Assembly: GCA_947495165.1 (NCBI GenBank)
Contig: CANLXM010000002.1
Span: 124,001-188,000, forward strand
DNA length: 64,000 nt
DNA from: an uncultured Cellulomonadaceae bacterium
Lineage (GTDB): Bacteria > Actinomycetota > Actinomycetes > Actinomycetales > Cellulomonadaceae
Direction: 5' to 3'
Both the position numbers and the translations under genes were made by a program. The notes beneath the pieces were generated by a model, which was given only the letters and a program-made list of their open reading frames with translations, was not told the origin of the DNA and ran no database searches. The first letter of the stretch is position 1, and each line of letters starts with the position of its first letter. Shown here one piece after another: positions 17,440 through 29,691 of the stretch.

Positions 17440-18343
17440 GCCCGTACCTCGCTTCGTCGCGCCAGAAGAACACGAAGCCGACGACGAGCAGCGCGACAGC
17501 CCACCCCGCGCCCCAGAGCCACTTGGTGAGGTCGAGGGGGATGGACTCTTCCACGAGGAGCGCCTGGCGCGCGAGATCCAGGTAGATCGCGACGGGCTGG
17601 TAAGCCATGACCGCGGCCAGAGCCTCGTTGTGCACGTAGTGGTCGATCGAGAACAGGACACCGGAGGCGTACATGCCGAGGCGCAGGAGGAACGGCAGGA
17701 GGTTCAGCAGGTCCGGGAGCCCGGCACACAGCCGCGCGAGGATGAAGCCGGCACCCATGCTGAAGAGGTACGTCAGGACCACCGCCGGGACGATGAGCAG
17801 CCAGTTCCAGTTGGGGGTCGTGTCGGCGTTCACGAGGAAGCGGTCCGACAGCCAGACGAACAGCCCCATGACGGCGATCGCGGGCACCAGGCTCGCGAGC
17901 TGGGCCGTGACGGCGGACATGGGCAGCACCGCGCGAGGAAAGTGCAGCGACCGCACGAGATTGAGGTTCCTCGGGATGGATCGGGCGGCGTCGCTCACGG
18001 CCTCGCTGAAGAATCGGTACACGAACGTGCCGACCACGATGAAACCGACCACGTTGCCCAGCCCGCGATCCGTGCCGATGATGTACCCGAAGATCAGCAC
18101 GTACACCAGCGCGTTCATGACCGGGTTCAGCACGGCCCAGAAGTGCCCGAGGTAGTTGCTGCCCGTCTCCAGCAGGGCGCGCGAGCTCGCGAGGACGCGG
18201 ATGAACTGCCGCCGCCGCCAGACCGACGCGATGTACGGACCGATGGCCGGCCGCACGCCGATGGGCTTGAGCCCGTGGCGCTCGGCGAGCTCGGCCGCGG
18301 TGACGCCGTCGAACGGCGACGCCGGCGGGGACGTGACGCTCAC
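17432..18343 (-). CDS. teichoic acid/polysaccharide ABC exporter permease (TagG/Wzm type)
   Basis: The 303-residue ABC-2 family permease has six predicted membrane segments after a soluble N-terminal stretch of about 60 residues. The start of the membrane domain reads GSNYLGHFWAVLNPVMNALVYVLIFG, the usual TagG/Wzm opening. It is the membrane channel for the polymer made by the surrounding enzymes. The GTG at 18343 follows a GGAGGG site. A TAGCCT hexamer about 55 bases upstream on this strand may be its -10 box. It is the first gene of the exporter-polymerase operon. Confidence 0.92.
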   Translation of the reverse strand: MSVTSPPASPFDGVTAAELAERHGLKPIGVRPAIGPYIASVWRRRQFIRVLASSRALLETGSNYLGHFWAVLNPVMNALVYVLIFGYIIGTDRGLGNVVGFIVVGTFVYRFFSEAVSDAARSIPRNLNLVRSLHFPRAVLPMSAVTAQLASLVPAIAVMGLFVWLSDRFLVNADTTPNWNWLLIVPAVVLTYLFSMGAGFILARLCAGLPDLLNLLPFLLRLGMYASGVLFSIDHYVHNEALAAVMAYQPVAIYLDLARQALLVEESIPLDLTKWLWGAGWAVALLVVGFVFFWRDEARYGRE

Positions 18344-18538
18344 GCGACGCCCTCCACGGGGGTCGCGCGACGCATGGCTGTGGTCGACTGCACCGAGCCA
18401 GGCTACCGGAGCGCACGCGGCCTCGGCGCACGCCGGCCCCGCAGCCGACGGGTACTGCGGCCGAGGCCGACGGGCACCGGGGCCGGCGATACGCTGGGCG
18501 CGCCCCCACCCGACGCTGCCCGACATCGAGGAGAATCC

Positions 18539-20416
18539 GTGGCTCGACCCCGTGACGCCGTCCGATCCCTGGTCGACCGCGTCCGCCGGCCCCGCCACCC
18601 TGCGCGCACGGCGCTGGCACCCGCCGCCCGCGCGGAGCGGCCGCTGCTGTCCGTGGTGATCCCCGCCTACGACGTCGAGCCCTACCTCGACGAGGCGCTC
18701 ACGAGCCTGCGCGCACAGACGCTGACCGACTTCGAGGTCGTCCTCGTGGACGACGGTTCGACGGACCGGACACGAGCGATCGCGCAGGCGCACGCGGACG
18801 CTGATCCCCGCGTCCGCGTGGTCGCTCAGGAGAACGCCGGGCAGGGCGCCGCGCGCAACCACGGCACGAGCCTCGCGCGGGGACGCTTCCTGGCCTTCAT
18901 GGACGCCGACGACGTCCTGCCGCCGCGCGCGTACGAGCTCGCTGTGGCCGCGCTCGAGGAGTCCGGCTCGGACTTCTGCCTCGGCGGGGTCCGGCGCTTC
19001 GACGGCGAGCGGACGTGGCGCGCGGCGTGGGTGCGGGAGTCGCACCGTGAGGAGCTGCGCGGCGTCACGATCGAGGAGCACCCGGCCTCGATGAAGGACA
19101 TCCTCGCGTGCAACCGGGTGTACCGCCGCGAGTTCTGGGACCGGCAGGTCGGAGGCTTCCCCGAGGGCGTGGCCTACGAGGACCACCTGCCGATGCTCAC
19201 CGCGTTCCTGGACGGCGCCCGCTTCGACGTCCTGACCGAGGACCTCTACCTCTGGCGGGTCCGGTCGGACCTCTCGAGCACGAGCAACCGCAAGCGCGAG
19301 CTGCAGAACCTGCTCGACCGCGCGACCGCCAAGCGGCAGGCGTGGGAGGTCCTGACCGAGCGCGCGAGCGAGGCCGTCCAGCGGGCCTGGCTGGCCCGGG
19401 TGATCGACCTCGACCTGACCGGCTACTACGCGCTCGGCGTCGAGGCCGACGCCGAGTACCGCCAGGCGCTCGTGGACGTCGTGACGACGTACTGGCCCAA
19501 GCTCGACGAGGCGGACCTGCGCCGGGTCCGCGTGCGCCCGAAGCTCCTCGCCTGGGCGATCACCCGCGGGGCCTGGGACGACCTTGCGGCGCTCGTCGCC
19601 GCGTTCCAGGACGGCCTGGCCGCCACCGTCCTCGCCGACCCGCAGGACCCGCGGCTGCCCGCCAGCGCGGTCCGGCCGCTCGTCTCGGCCGACGTGCCCG
19701 CGGAGCTGCTGCGCCTCTCGCTCGTGGAGGGCCGCCCCGTCGTCCGCGTCTCCGCCCCGCGCTGGACGCCGGCAGGAGCGCTCGCGCTGACGGTGCGCGC
19801 CGAGGTGACTCGTCAGGAGGTGCCCGACGCCCGCGTCCAGCTCACCCTGACGGGGCCGGACGGACCGCTGTGGACGCACCAGAGCGCGCCCGGCACGCTC
19901 GAGGTCCCGGTCGCCGCCGAGCTCGACGGGGTCGCGGCCGCGCGCGCGGACGGGGAGCCCTGGGTGCGCCTGACCGCCGCGCTGGTGGCGGGCGAGTCCG
20001 TGGTGCCCTCCGACCTCGCGGGCCTCGGTCCGCTCCGCGCGACCACCGTGACCCGCCCCGACGGCGGCCTCGCGCTGATCCCCCGCGCGTCGGTGCAGAC
20101 GCTCGAGGTCCGCACAACGCCGGAGACCACGGTCGTGCGCGCCCTCACGATCGACGCCGACACCCTGCGCGTCGAGCTCGCGGGCGACCTGACGGCCGAC
20201 GTGCGCTGGCGCGACCGCGACGCCCGGCGCACCGTCCCCGCTCCGCCGGCCGCGGGCGGCACGCTGCTGTGGCCCGTGGCGGCGTTCGGCGGGTCCGGCA
20301 CGTGGCGCCTCGAGGTCCGCGCGACCACCGGAAAGTTCCGGGCGCTGCGGGCACCCGCGGGGTTCGAGCCCGTGCACCTGCCACAGGCCACGCTGACGAG
20401 CGTGTCCGGCGGGGCG

Positions 20417-20443
<27 letters not shown>
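18539..20443 (+). CDS. family 2 glycosyltransferase with long C-terminal extension (TarS-like)
   Basis: The 634-residue cytosolic protein has a GT-A domain in its first 330 residues: LLSVVIPAYDVEPYL, the DGSTDRT loop and DADD (about 122-125) for metal and nucleotide binding, then FPEGVAYEDHLPM with the catalytic-site Glu-Asp. The last 270 residues are beta-rich repeats resembling the oligomerisation region of staphylococcal TarS, which adds GlcNAc to ribitol teichoic acid. Position between exporter and polymerase genes supports that role; the sugar is unknown. The GTG at 18539 follows GAGGAGA. Its 3' end overlaps the convergent polymerase by 27 bases. Confidence 0.82.
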
Positions 20444-23668
<3,225 letters not shown>

Positions 23669-23672
<4 letters not shown>

Positions 23673-24625
23673 GAGCCTGCCCCGAGCTCGACCTGGCGCA
23701 CCGCCGCCGTCACGGGCAGGTCGTCGAGCACGAGCCGGGTGGCCCGCGGGCTCCGGAGCACGCCGTCCCGCAGGCCGCGCGCCCCGGCGCGCACGAGCAC
23801 GCCGCGTGCCTCCGAGCGCGCGAAGGTCCGCGCCCAGCGTCGCACGGAGGCGCCCGCGTAGAGCACCCGCTCGAGCGGCGTGAGCGCCCCGGACCGCGTG
23901 AGCATCCAGACCTTGTTGCGCACCTCGAAGTAGAAGCGCTCCCCCGGGTCCGCGTCCGTGGCGCCGAACACCTTGGTGCGGTGCTCGACGACGCTCGCCG
24001 GCACGTGCAGCCCGGTCCCGTGCTTGAGCAGGCGGCAGGAGTACTCGAAGTCGTCGTTCCAGATGAAGTAGTCGGCCACCGGGAGCCCGTGCGCGCGCAC
24101 GGCGTCGGTCCGCACGAGCATCGACACGAACGACGACGACCGCACCGGCACCGCGCCCGCCGTGCTCGCCGCCGCGACCTCGGCGGCGCTCACCCCGGGC
24201 CGGCGTCGCGGGGTGTTCATCGGGTGGTCGCGGCCGTCGACCCACACGACGCGGCTGCCCGCGACGTCGACCGTGCCCGGGTACCGGGCGCACGCCTCGA
24301 GGAGCTCCCCGAGCGCCGTGGGTGTGGGGATGGTGTCGTCGTCCATCAGCCAGAGGAGGTCCGCGCCCATCGCCTCGACCGCGTGCGCCATCCCCGCGGC
24401 GAATCCCCCGGCGCCGCCGGTGTTGCGCTCCAGCCGGAGCACCTCGGGCCGCGCCCGGTGGGCGCGTGCGACGGCGCTCGAGTCGTCGGTCGACGCGTTG
24501 TCGACGACGCAGATCGCATCGACCGGGCGTTCCTGGTCGGCGAGCGCGTCGAGCGCGTCCTGCAGGAGGTCCCGCCTGTTGTACGCGACGAGGACGGCGA
24601 CGACACGCTCGGGAGGCTGCAGCAC
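23669..24625 (-). CDS. GlfT1-like (galactofuranosyl-type) family 2 glycosyltransferase
   Basis: The 318-residue glycosyltransferase has VVAVLVAYNRRDLL, VDNASTDDS, RNTGGAGGFAAGM, LMDDDTIP (metal-binding DDD) and YFIWNDDFEYSCRLL, the set seen in mycobacterial GlfT1 and related rhamnosyl/galactofuranosyltransferases. It would start a galactan by adding the first galactofuranose units to a lipid-linked primer. It is the first gene of the coupled series running to the short polymerase. The GTG at 24625 is preferred because the conserved sequence begins nine residues later; no strong ribosome site is seen. Confidence 0.82.
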
Positions 24626-24648
24626 CTGAGCAGGATACCGGGCGCGCC

Positions 24649-25929
24649 TCAGTAGTCGGGGTAGGCGTACAGCAGGGCGCGCGAGCGCGGCCACTCGCGC
24701 TCGAGGACGCCCCGCGTGGACGGCGGGAGCTTGCCGGAGGTGTTGCCGTCCACGACGGTGATCGTGCGAGCACCGACCCCGACGACCATCCCGACGTGCG
24801 TGATCACACCGCTCGGCGGGAACGTGTTGAAGAAGACCAGGGCGCCGACCTTCGGCGTCGAGCCCGTGCGCATGGTCCGCTTCACCGTCGCCTCGAACGT
24901 GCGGAACGTCTTCTCCTTGGGGATGAGGCGGCCGTTGCCGGAGGCCTCGGACGCCCAGGACTGCAGGAAGCTGCACCACGCCTTGCGGCTGCCCATCCAC
25001 CGGTTGAACTTGGTCCGCTGCGAGCTCGAGCGCTGGTAGCGATACGTGTACCCGACCTGCGAGCGGACCGTCGCGACGACCTCGCCCTCACGGCCGGTCA
25101 CGCGGGTGCCCGTCGCCTTCGACCGGCCGTCGCTCGAGTACAGCGTCCCCCTCGAGAACCGCTGCACGCACCCGTTCTCGAGCAGCCCGCAGCGGGCGTC
25201 GGCGAGGGGCACGCCGTAGCGGCCGCGGGGCCCACCTGCCGCCTCGTAGGCGCGACGGATCTTCCCGTCGACCAGCCACGTGCGCGTCGCGCTCCGCATG
25301 GTGACCTTGACCAGCAGTCCCTTCGAGTGCCCGCGCCAGGCCACGCTGCGCACCCCGGGGACGCGCGCGGCGCGGCGCTTCGCCGCGCTCAGCGAGCGGG
25401 TCGGTGTCGTCGCCGAGCCCAGGCGCTTGCCGAGCGACCGTGCGCGCTGGGACAGGTTGCGGTCACCCGCGACCAGCCGGACGGAGCGCGTCGCGCTCGT
25501 GGCGGCCGAGCTCCGCGACGTCGCCACGACCCGCGCCCGGAACTGGTAGCCCGCGCTCGGCCGCACGCTCACCGCGAACCGGCCCGACCGGCTCGTCCGG
25601 TCGGAGGTGTAGGACCGCCAGCGGGTGGAACCGGCCTTCTTGCGCTGGACGTGCACCGTGCGGCCCGCGACGTCGGCGCCCGTGAGCCTGCCGGCGAGCC
25701 ACACCCGCTCGCCCTTGTGCAGCGTCCGGTGGCTGACGGCGAGGGTGAGCCCTGCGCGCGCCTTGGCCGGGAGCGCCCCCCGGAGCTGTGGTTGCACCGT
25801 CGCGGCGGCACTGACGGCGGACGACGGCGCGCCGACGGTCGACGTCGGGGCCCCGGGCACCAGCAGACCGCTCAGGGCGGTCGACAGCACTCCGACGAGG
25901 ACGGTGCGGCGGCGCCGGAGCGCGAGCAT
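24649..25929 (-). CDS. secreted LGFP-repeat/CHAP-like wall protein (paralogue A)
   Basis: The 426-residue protein has a signal peptide (about 1-35), an Ig-like domain (RVWLAGRLTGADVAGRTVHV...), an LGFP-like wall-anchoring repeat (GGPRGRYGVPLAD..C...GCVQRFSRGTLY) and a C-terminal CHAP/NlpC-type amidase domain. In that domain Cys319 (KAWCSFLQSW) and His378 (VITHVGMV) form the presumed catalytic pair, with the Asn of VVDGNTSG as third residue. It is probably a peptidoglycan hydrolase or amidase. The ATG at 25929 lies 6 bases from GGAGG (25936-25940); the ATG at 25935 abuts it and is less likely. It is a paralogue of the gene at 27151-28419. Confidence 0.82.
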   Translation of the reverse strand: MLALRRRRTVLVGVLSTALSGLLVPGAPTSTVGAPSSAVSAAATVQPQLRGALPAKARAGLTLAVSHRTLHKGERVWLAGRLTGADVAGRTVHVQRKKAGSTRWRSYTSDRTSRSGRFAVSVRPSAGYQFRARVVATSRSSAATSATRSVRLVAGDRNLSQRARSLGKRLGSATTPTRSLSAAKRRAARVPGVRSVAWRGHSKGLLVKVTMRSATRTWLVDGKIRRAYEAAGGPRGRYGVPLADARCGLLENGCVQRFSRGTLYSSDGRSKATGTRVTGREGEVVATVRSQVGYTYRYQRSSSQRTKFNRWMGSRKAWCSFLQSWASEASGNGRLIPKEKTFRTFEATVKRTMRTGSTPKVGALVFFNTFPPSGVITHVGMVVGVGARTITVVDGNTSGKLPPSTRGVLEREWPRSRALLYAYPDY

Positions 25930-26019
25930 GCTCATCCTCCGAGGGTGAGCCAGGCCTCCGCGATGCGCAACCTCGCATTCCGGACGCGGACCTCTCGCCC
26001 CGTGGCCGGCCCCGGACGC

Positions 26020-26025
26020 TAGCGT
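26020..26025 (+). promoter_or_regulatory. -10 box TAGCGT for the acyltransferase gene (possibly leaderless)
   Basis: TAGCGT matches the actinobacterial TAnnnT -10 pattern and ends 7 bases before the ATG at 26033. The transcript would then begin at or within a base or two of the start codon. No convincing -35 hexamer is visible. Confidence 0.5.
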
Positions 26026-26032
26026 CGGGGAC

Positions 26033-27052
26033 ATGACCGTTCCCGCTGCTCCGCGCGACGCGGTGCTCGACAACGCCCGCGCCCTGCTGATCGTGCTCGT
26101 CGTCGTCGGCCACCTGCTGCAGTCGGTCCCCGGAGCGTCGGCGAACGTCGTCGGGCAGTGGATCTACTCCTTCCACATGGCCGCGTTCGTCGCCGTGACC
26201 GGGCACCTGTCGCGGTCCTACACCGGCGACGCGCGGCAGGCGGGGCGGCTCGTGACCACGCTCGCCGTGCCCTACCTCCTGTTCCAGACGATCCACGCGG
26301 CGCTCGACGTCCTCGTGCTCGGGCGTCCCTTCCGGCTCGACGTCGTCACGCCGTCGTGGACGCTGTGGTTCCTGGTGGCCCTGCTCGCGTGGCGCCTGCT
26401 CACGCCCGTGCTGCGCGCGCTGCGGCACCCGTGGGCCGTCGCCGTCGCGCTGTCGCTGCTCGCCCCCCTCGACGACGCCCTCGGTCCCGAGCTGTCGGCG
26501 GCACGGATCGTCGGGATGCTGCCCTTCTACGTCGCCGGCATGGCGCTGACCCGGGACACGCTGCACCGGTGGCGCGCGCGTGTCCCGGCGTGGTGGGGCG
26601 TCGTGGTGCTCGTCGGCGCCCTGCTCGCGTGCTGGGTGCTCGACGACCAGGTCCGCGCCTCGATGTTCTTCATGAACACGAGCTACGCCGATCGCCACGA
26701 CTCCGCGGCGCTCGCCCTCATGGTCCGCGCCCTGGCCCTCGGCGCGGGCCTCGTGGGCACCGCCGCGGTGCTCGTGGTGGTCCCCGCCCGCACGCGCTGG
26801 TTCACGCGCTGGGGCCGGTACAGCCTGTACGTCTACCTGCTGCACCCGCTCGTGCTGTACCCCGTGCGGTACACGGACCTCGCGGACGGGTGGTCGACAC
26901 CGGCGCACACCGCGGTGCTCGCGGCCGCCGGCGTGGCGCTGACCGCCCTCCTCGCGGCGCCCGCCGTCGTCCGCGCGGCACGCTGGATCGTCGAGCCACC
27001 GCTCGCCCGACGGCTGCTGCGACCCCCCTCACCTGCGAGTCTCGCGCCCTGA
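26033..27052 (+). CDS. membrane acyltransferase family 3 protein
   Basis: The 339-residue integral membrane protein has about ten predicted transmembrane segments. Its opening LDNARALLIVLVVVGHLLQ carries the catalytic-site His of acyltransferase-3/OafA-like enzymes, and FHMAAFVAVTGHLSRSY follows. Such proteins O-acylate sugars or polyols in exported glycans, taking acyl groups from cytosolic donors. It sits between two paralogous CHAP-like wall proteins and beside the glycopolymer locus, so wall glycan acetylation is the likely job. The family resembles fucose 4-O-acetylases; the substrate is unknown. Confidence 0.87.
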   Translation: MTVPAAPRDAVLDNARALLIVLVVVGHLLQSVPGASANVVGQWIYSFHMAAFVAVTGHLSRSYTGDARQAGRLVTTLAVPYLLFQTIHAALDVLVLGRPFRLDVVTPSWTLWFLVALLAWRLLTPVLRALRHPWAVAVALSLLAPLDDALGPELSAARIVGMLPFYVAGMALTRDTLHRWRARVPAWWGVVVLVGALLACWVLDDQVRASMFFMNTSYADRHDSAALALMVRALALGAGLVGTAAVLVVVPARTRWFTRWGRYSLYVYLLHPLVLYPVRYTDLADGWSTPAHTAVLAAAGVALTALLAAPAVVRAARWIVEPPLARRLLRPPSPASLAP

Positions 27053-27150
27053 GCGATGCCGGGTTAGCGTGGTTGCGACCTGCCGCCGCCCCCGGACGGC
27101 AGGCCGAGCAACGAGCAGCACCGATCAGCAGGACGCTGGGAGCAACCACG

Positions 27151-28419
27151 ATGACGCCACCACTCACGAAGGGGACGTCGACGACGACCTCCCCGCACGC
27201 ACGCCCCCAGGGCCGTTCCCGCCTCGCGGGCGCGGCCCTCGCCATGATCCTCGCGGTGCCGTTCGCGGCTCCGGCGGCGGCCAGCCCGGCGCAGGCCGTC
27301 GCGCCGAGCACGTCGGTGAGCGCGCTGCCCGCGGCCGCCCGGACCGAGAGCGCCATCAGAGCGCGGGTCAGCACGACCGAGATCCGGCCGAACGAGGCGG
27401 TGTTCTTCCGCGGGCGCGTCTACGCAGGCGCGCAGCGCTCGCCCGTGGGGCGCGGCGTCGAGGTCGTGCTGATGCGCCAGGCGCACGGCCAGACCTCGTG
27501 GTCGGTCGTCGAGCGGGTGCACACGAGCTCGTCGGGCCGGTTCACCGCCCGCGACCGGCCCTACCGCGCGTTCACCTACCGCCTCAAGGTCTCCTCCAAG
27601 GGCGACCTGGCGCCGTCGTACACCGATCCGGTCAAGGTCCTGCGGACCAAGGCGACCCGCAACCTCTCCGACCGCGCACGCACCCTGCGCCGCGCGGGCC
27701 AGCTCGGCGACGCCACGTCCGGCCTGCGCCGCGACGGTCGCGCCGTGCACCAGGACTTCGAGCGCGGCACGCTCGTGCGCGTCACGAAGTCGGCGGGCAC
27801 GCGGACCTGGCTCGTGGAGAAGCCGCTGGTGCACACCTATCGCAAGCAGGGTGGGGCGAGCGGGCGCCTGGGCGTGCCCGTGCACGACATGCGCTGCGAC
27901 CTGCCCGAGGGCGGGTGCCTGCAGCGCTTCACCGGGGGCAGCCTGCACTACAGCCCGTCCACCGGCGTCACCGTCGGGCTCGGCAAGGGCCGGGTGAGCG
28001 AGGGCGTCGCCGTCGGCCTGTCCCAGGTGGGCTACCGGGAGCCCACGTGGCGCCACAGCAAGTACAACACCTGGGCCGGGTCCACCCGGGCCTGGTGCGG
28101 GATCTTCCAGAGCTGGATCGCGTGGGCGTCGCAGAACGAGGGCGCCGTGCCGTTCCGCAAGTCCTTCCCCGACCTCGTCCCGGCGATCCGGGCCGAGGGC
28201 CGCAAGGTGTCCAAGCCGCGCCGCGGCGACCTCGTGCTGTTCAGCTTCACCAGCAGCCGGACGCCCTCCCACGTCGGGATGGTGCTGAACGACAAGGGCT
28301 CGACCGTGCGGGTCCTCGACGGGAACACGACCTCGGGCAAGGGCTCGCTCACCCGGGGCGTGTTCATCCGCGAGCGGTCCAAGCACTACGCACTGGGCTA
28401 CTACCGCATGAACTGGTGA
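27151..28419 (+). CDS. secreted LGFP-repeat/CHAP-like wall protein (paralogue B)
   Basis: The 422-residue secreted protein is a paralogue of the gene at 24649-25929. It has an N-terminal signal region (hydrophobic core at about 24-46), an Ig-like domain (EAVFFRGRVYAGAQRS...), an LGFP-like repeat (GGASGRLGVPVHDMRC..EGGCLQRFTGGSLHY) and a CHAP/NlpC-type domain. Cys316 (RAWCGIFQSW) and His374 (SHVGMV) are the presumed catalytic residues, with VLDGNTTSG after them. A peptidoglycan amidase or endopeptidase role is likely. The start at 27151 gives a normal signal sequence, though no strong ribosome site is visible. A hairpin follows the stop. Confidence 0.82.
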   Translation: MTPPLTKGTSTTTSPHARPQGRSRLAGAALAMILAVPFAAPAAASPAQAVAPSTSVSALPAAARTESAIRARVSTTEIRPNEAVFFRGRVYAGAQRSPVGRGVEVVLMRQAHGQTSWSVVERVHTSSSGRFTARDRPYRAFTYRLKVSSKGDLAPSYTDPVKVLRTKATRNLSDRARTLRRAGQLGDATSGLRRDGRAVHQDFERGTLVRVTKSAGTRTWLVEKPLVHTYRKQGGASGRLGVPVHDMRCDLPEGGCLQRFTGGSLHYSPSTGVTVGLGKGRVSEGVAVGLSQVGYREPTWRHSKYNTWAGSTRAWCGIFQSWIAWASQNEGAVPFRKSFPDLVPAIRAEGRKVSKPRRGDLVLFSFTSSRTPSHVGMVLNDKGSTVRVLDGNTTSGKGSLTRGVFIRERSKHYALGYYRMNW

Positions 28420-28429
28420 GTCGCGGTGG

Positions 28430-28453
28430 TCACCGGGCGGGGACGCCCGGTGA
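28430..28453. terminator. 10-bp hairpin between convergent genes
   Basis: TCACCGGGCG (28430-28439) pairs with CGCCCGGTGA (28444-28453) around a GGGA loop. The hairpin covers the last codons and stop of the CDF gene and lies 10 bases beyond the CHAP-like gene stop, so it can terminate both. It has no U-tract. Confidence 0.5.
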
Positions 28454-29359
28454 CTGCCGCAGGTCGGGCTCGAGGTAGATCGTCGTACGGACGGGCACCG
28501 AGGCGCGGATCCGCTCCTCGGCCCCGTTGACCGCCGCCGCGACGTCCGCTGCGGACCCTGCGGCCGACAGCTCGATCTTGGCGGCGACGAGGATCTCGTC
28601 CGGGCCCAGGTGCATGGTCCGCAGGTGGATCAGGGAGGCGACCCCCTCACCCACGATGGCCTGCTGCACGGCTGCCACGTGCTCCGGGAGCGCCGCCTCG
28701 CCGATCAGCAACGACTGGATCTCGATGGCCAGGACGATCGCGATGATCACGAGCAGCACGCCGATCGCCGCAGTACCGGCCGCGTCCCACAGGCCGTTGC
28801 CCGTCAGCAGCGTCAGGGACACCCCGACGAGGGCGAGGATCAGGCCGACGAGGGCGCCGAGGTCCTCGAGCAGGACGACCGGGAGCTCGGGCGACTTCTC
28901 GGTGCGGACGAACTCCTTCCAGCTGCGCGAGCCGCGCACGTGGTTGGACTCGACGATCGCGGTGCGGAAGGAGAAGGTCTCCATCCCGATCGCGGCGACC
29001 AGCACGACGATCGGCACCCAGTGCCAGGAATCGATCCCGTGCGGGTCCTGCCACTTGTGGTAGGCCTCGTAGAGGGCGAAGAGTCCGCCGAGCGTGAACA
29101 GCACGATCGAGACGATGAACGCGTAGATGTATCGCGACCGGCCGTAGCCGAAGGGGTGCTCGGGGGTCGCCTCGCGGCGGGCCCGGCGTCCGCCCACGAG
29201 GAGCAGCGCCTGGTTGCCCGAGTCGGCGAGCGAGTGCACCGACTCCGCGAGCATCGACGAGGAGTGGGTCAGGAGGTAGGCGACGAACTTCGTCACCGCG
29301 ATCCCGAGGTTCGCGACGAGTGCCGCGACGATCGCCTTGGTGCCACCGCTGCTGGCCAT
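28430..29359 (-). CDS. cation diffusion facilitator (CDF) family divalent metal transporter
   Basis: The 309-residue transporter has about six transmembrane segments and the family metal site HSLAD (His42, Asp46) in the second helix, followed by HPFGYGRSRY (about 68-77). The C-terminal 90 residues form the cytosolic ferredoxin-like dimerisation domain. It would export zinc, manganese or a similar divalent cation using the proton gradient. The ATG at 29359 has an AGGAG site. It stands alone, with a gap of about 120 bases to the Trm112 gene. Metal specificity is not decided. Confidence 0.92.
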   Translation of the reverse strand: MASSGGTKAIVAALVANLGIAVTKFVAYLLTHSSSMLAESVHSLADSGNQALLLVGGRRARREATPEHPFGYGRSRYIYAFIVSIVLFTLGGLFALYEAYHKWQDPHGIDSWHWVPIVVLVAAIGMETFSFRTAIVESNHVRGSRSWKEFVRTEKSPELPVVLLEDLGALVGLILALVGVSLTLLTGNGLWDAAGTAAIGVLLVIIAIVLAIEIQSLLIGEAALPEHVAAVQQAIVGEGVASLIHLRTMHLGPDEILVAAKIELSAAGSAADVAAAVNGAEERIRASVPVRTTIYLEPDLRQSPGVPAR

Positions 29360-29478
29360 GAGACTCCTGCCGTCGTGTCCGCCCCGGCGACCGCCGCCGG
29401 GCAGCGCCCAGCATAGGACCCGCGACGGCACCCGGCGCGCCCAGCAGGCGTGTCCCGACCGCCGTCGAGGCGTCGATC

Positions 29479-29691
29479 TCAGCGCAGGGCGCGGGCGTCC
29501 GCCTCGAGCAGCACGGGGATGCCGTCGCGCACGGGGTACGCGAGCGGACGCTCGGTGTCGGTCGACCACAGCTCCGGGGCGCCGTCCGGCCCGGTGCCGT
29601 CGACGAGCGTGGCGCCGGTCACGGGGCACCGCAGGATGTCACGCACCCACGGCTCGACCGCGGGCTCGCTGGGGTGGTTGGGCAGGCTCAT
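29479..29691 (-). CDS. Trm112 family protein
   Basis: The 70-residue zinc-ribbon-like protein opens with EPWVRDILRCPVTGATLVDG and ends YPVRDGIPVLLEADAR, the Trm112/YcaR signature. Eukaryotic Trm112 activates several methyltransferases; the bacterial role is less clear. Only the first Cys pair position (CPVTG) is recognisable, with one Cys rather than two. The ATG overlaps the manB stop (ATGA), so it is translated from the manB operon. Confidence 0.9.
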   Translation of the reverse strand: MSLPNHPSEPAVEPWVRDILRCPVTGATLVDGTGPDGAPELWSTDTERPLAYPVRDGIPVLLEADARALR

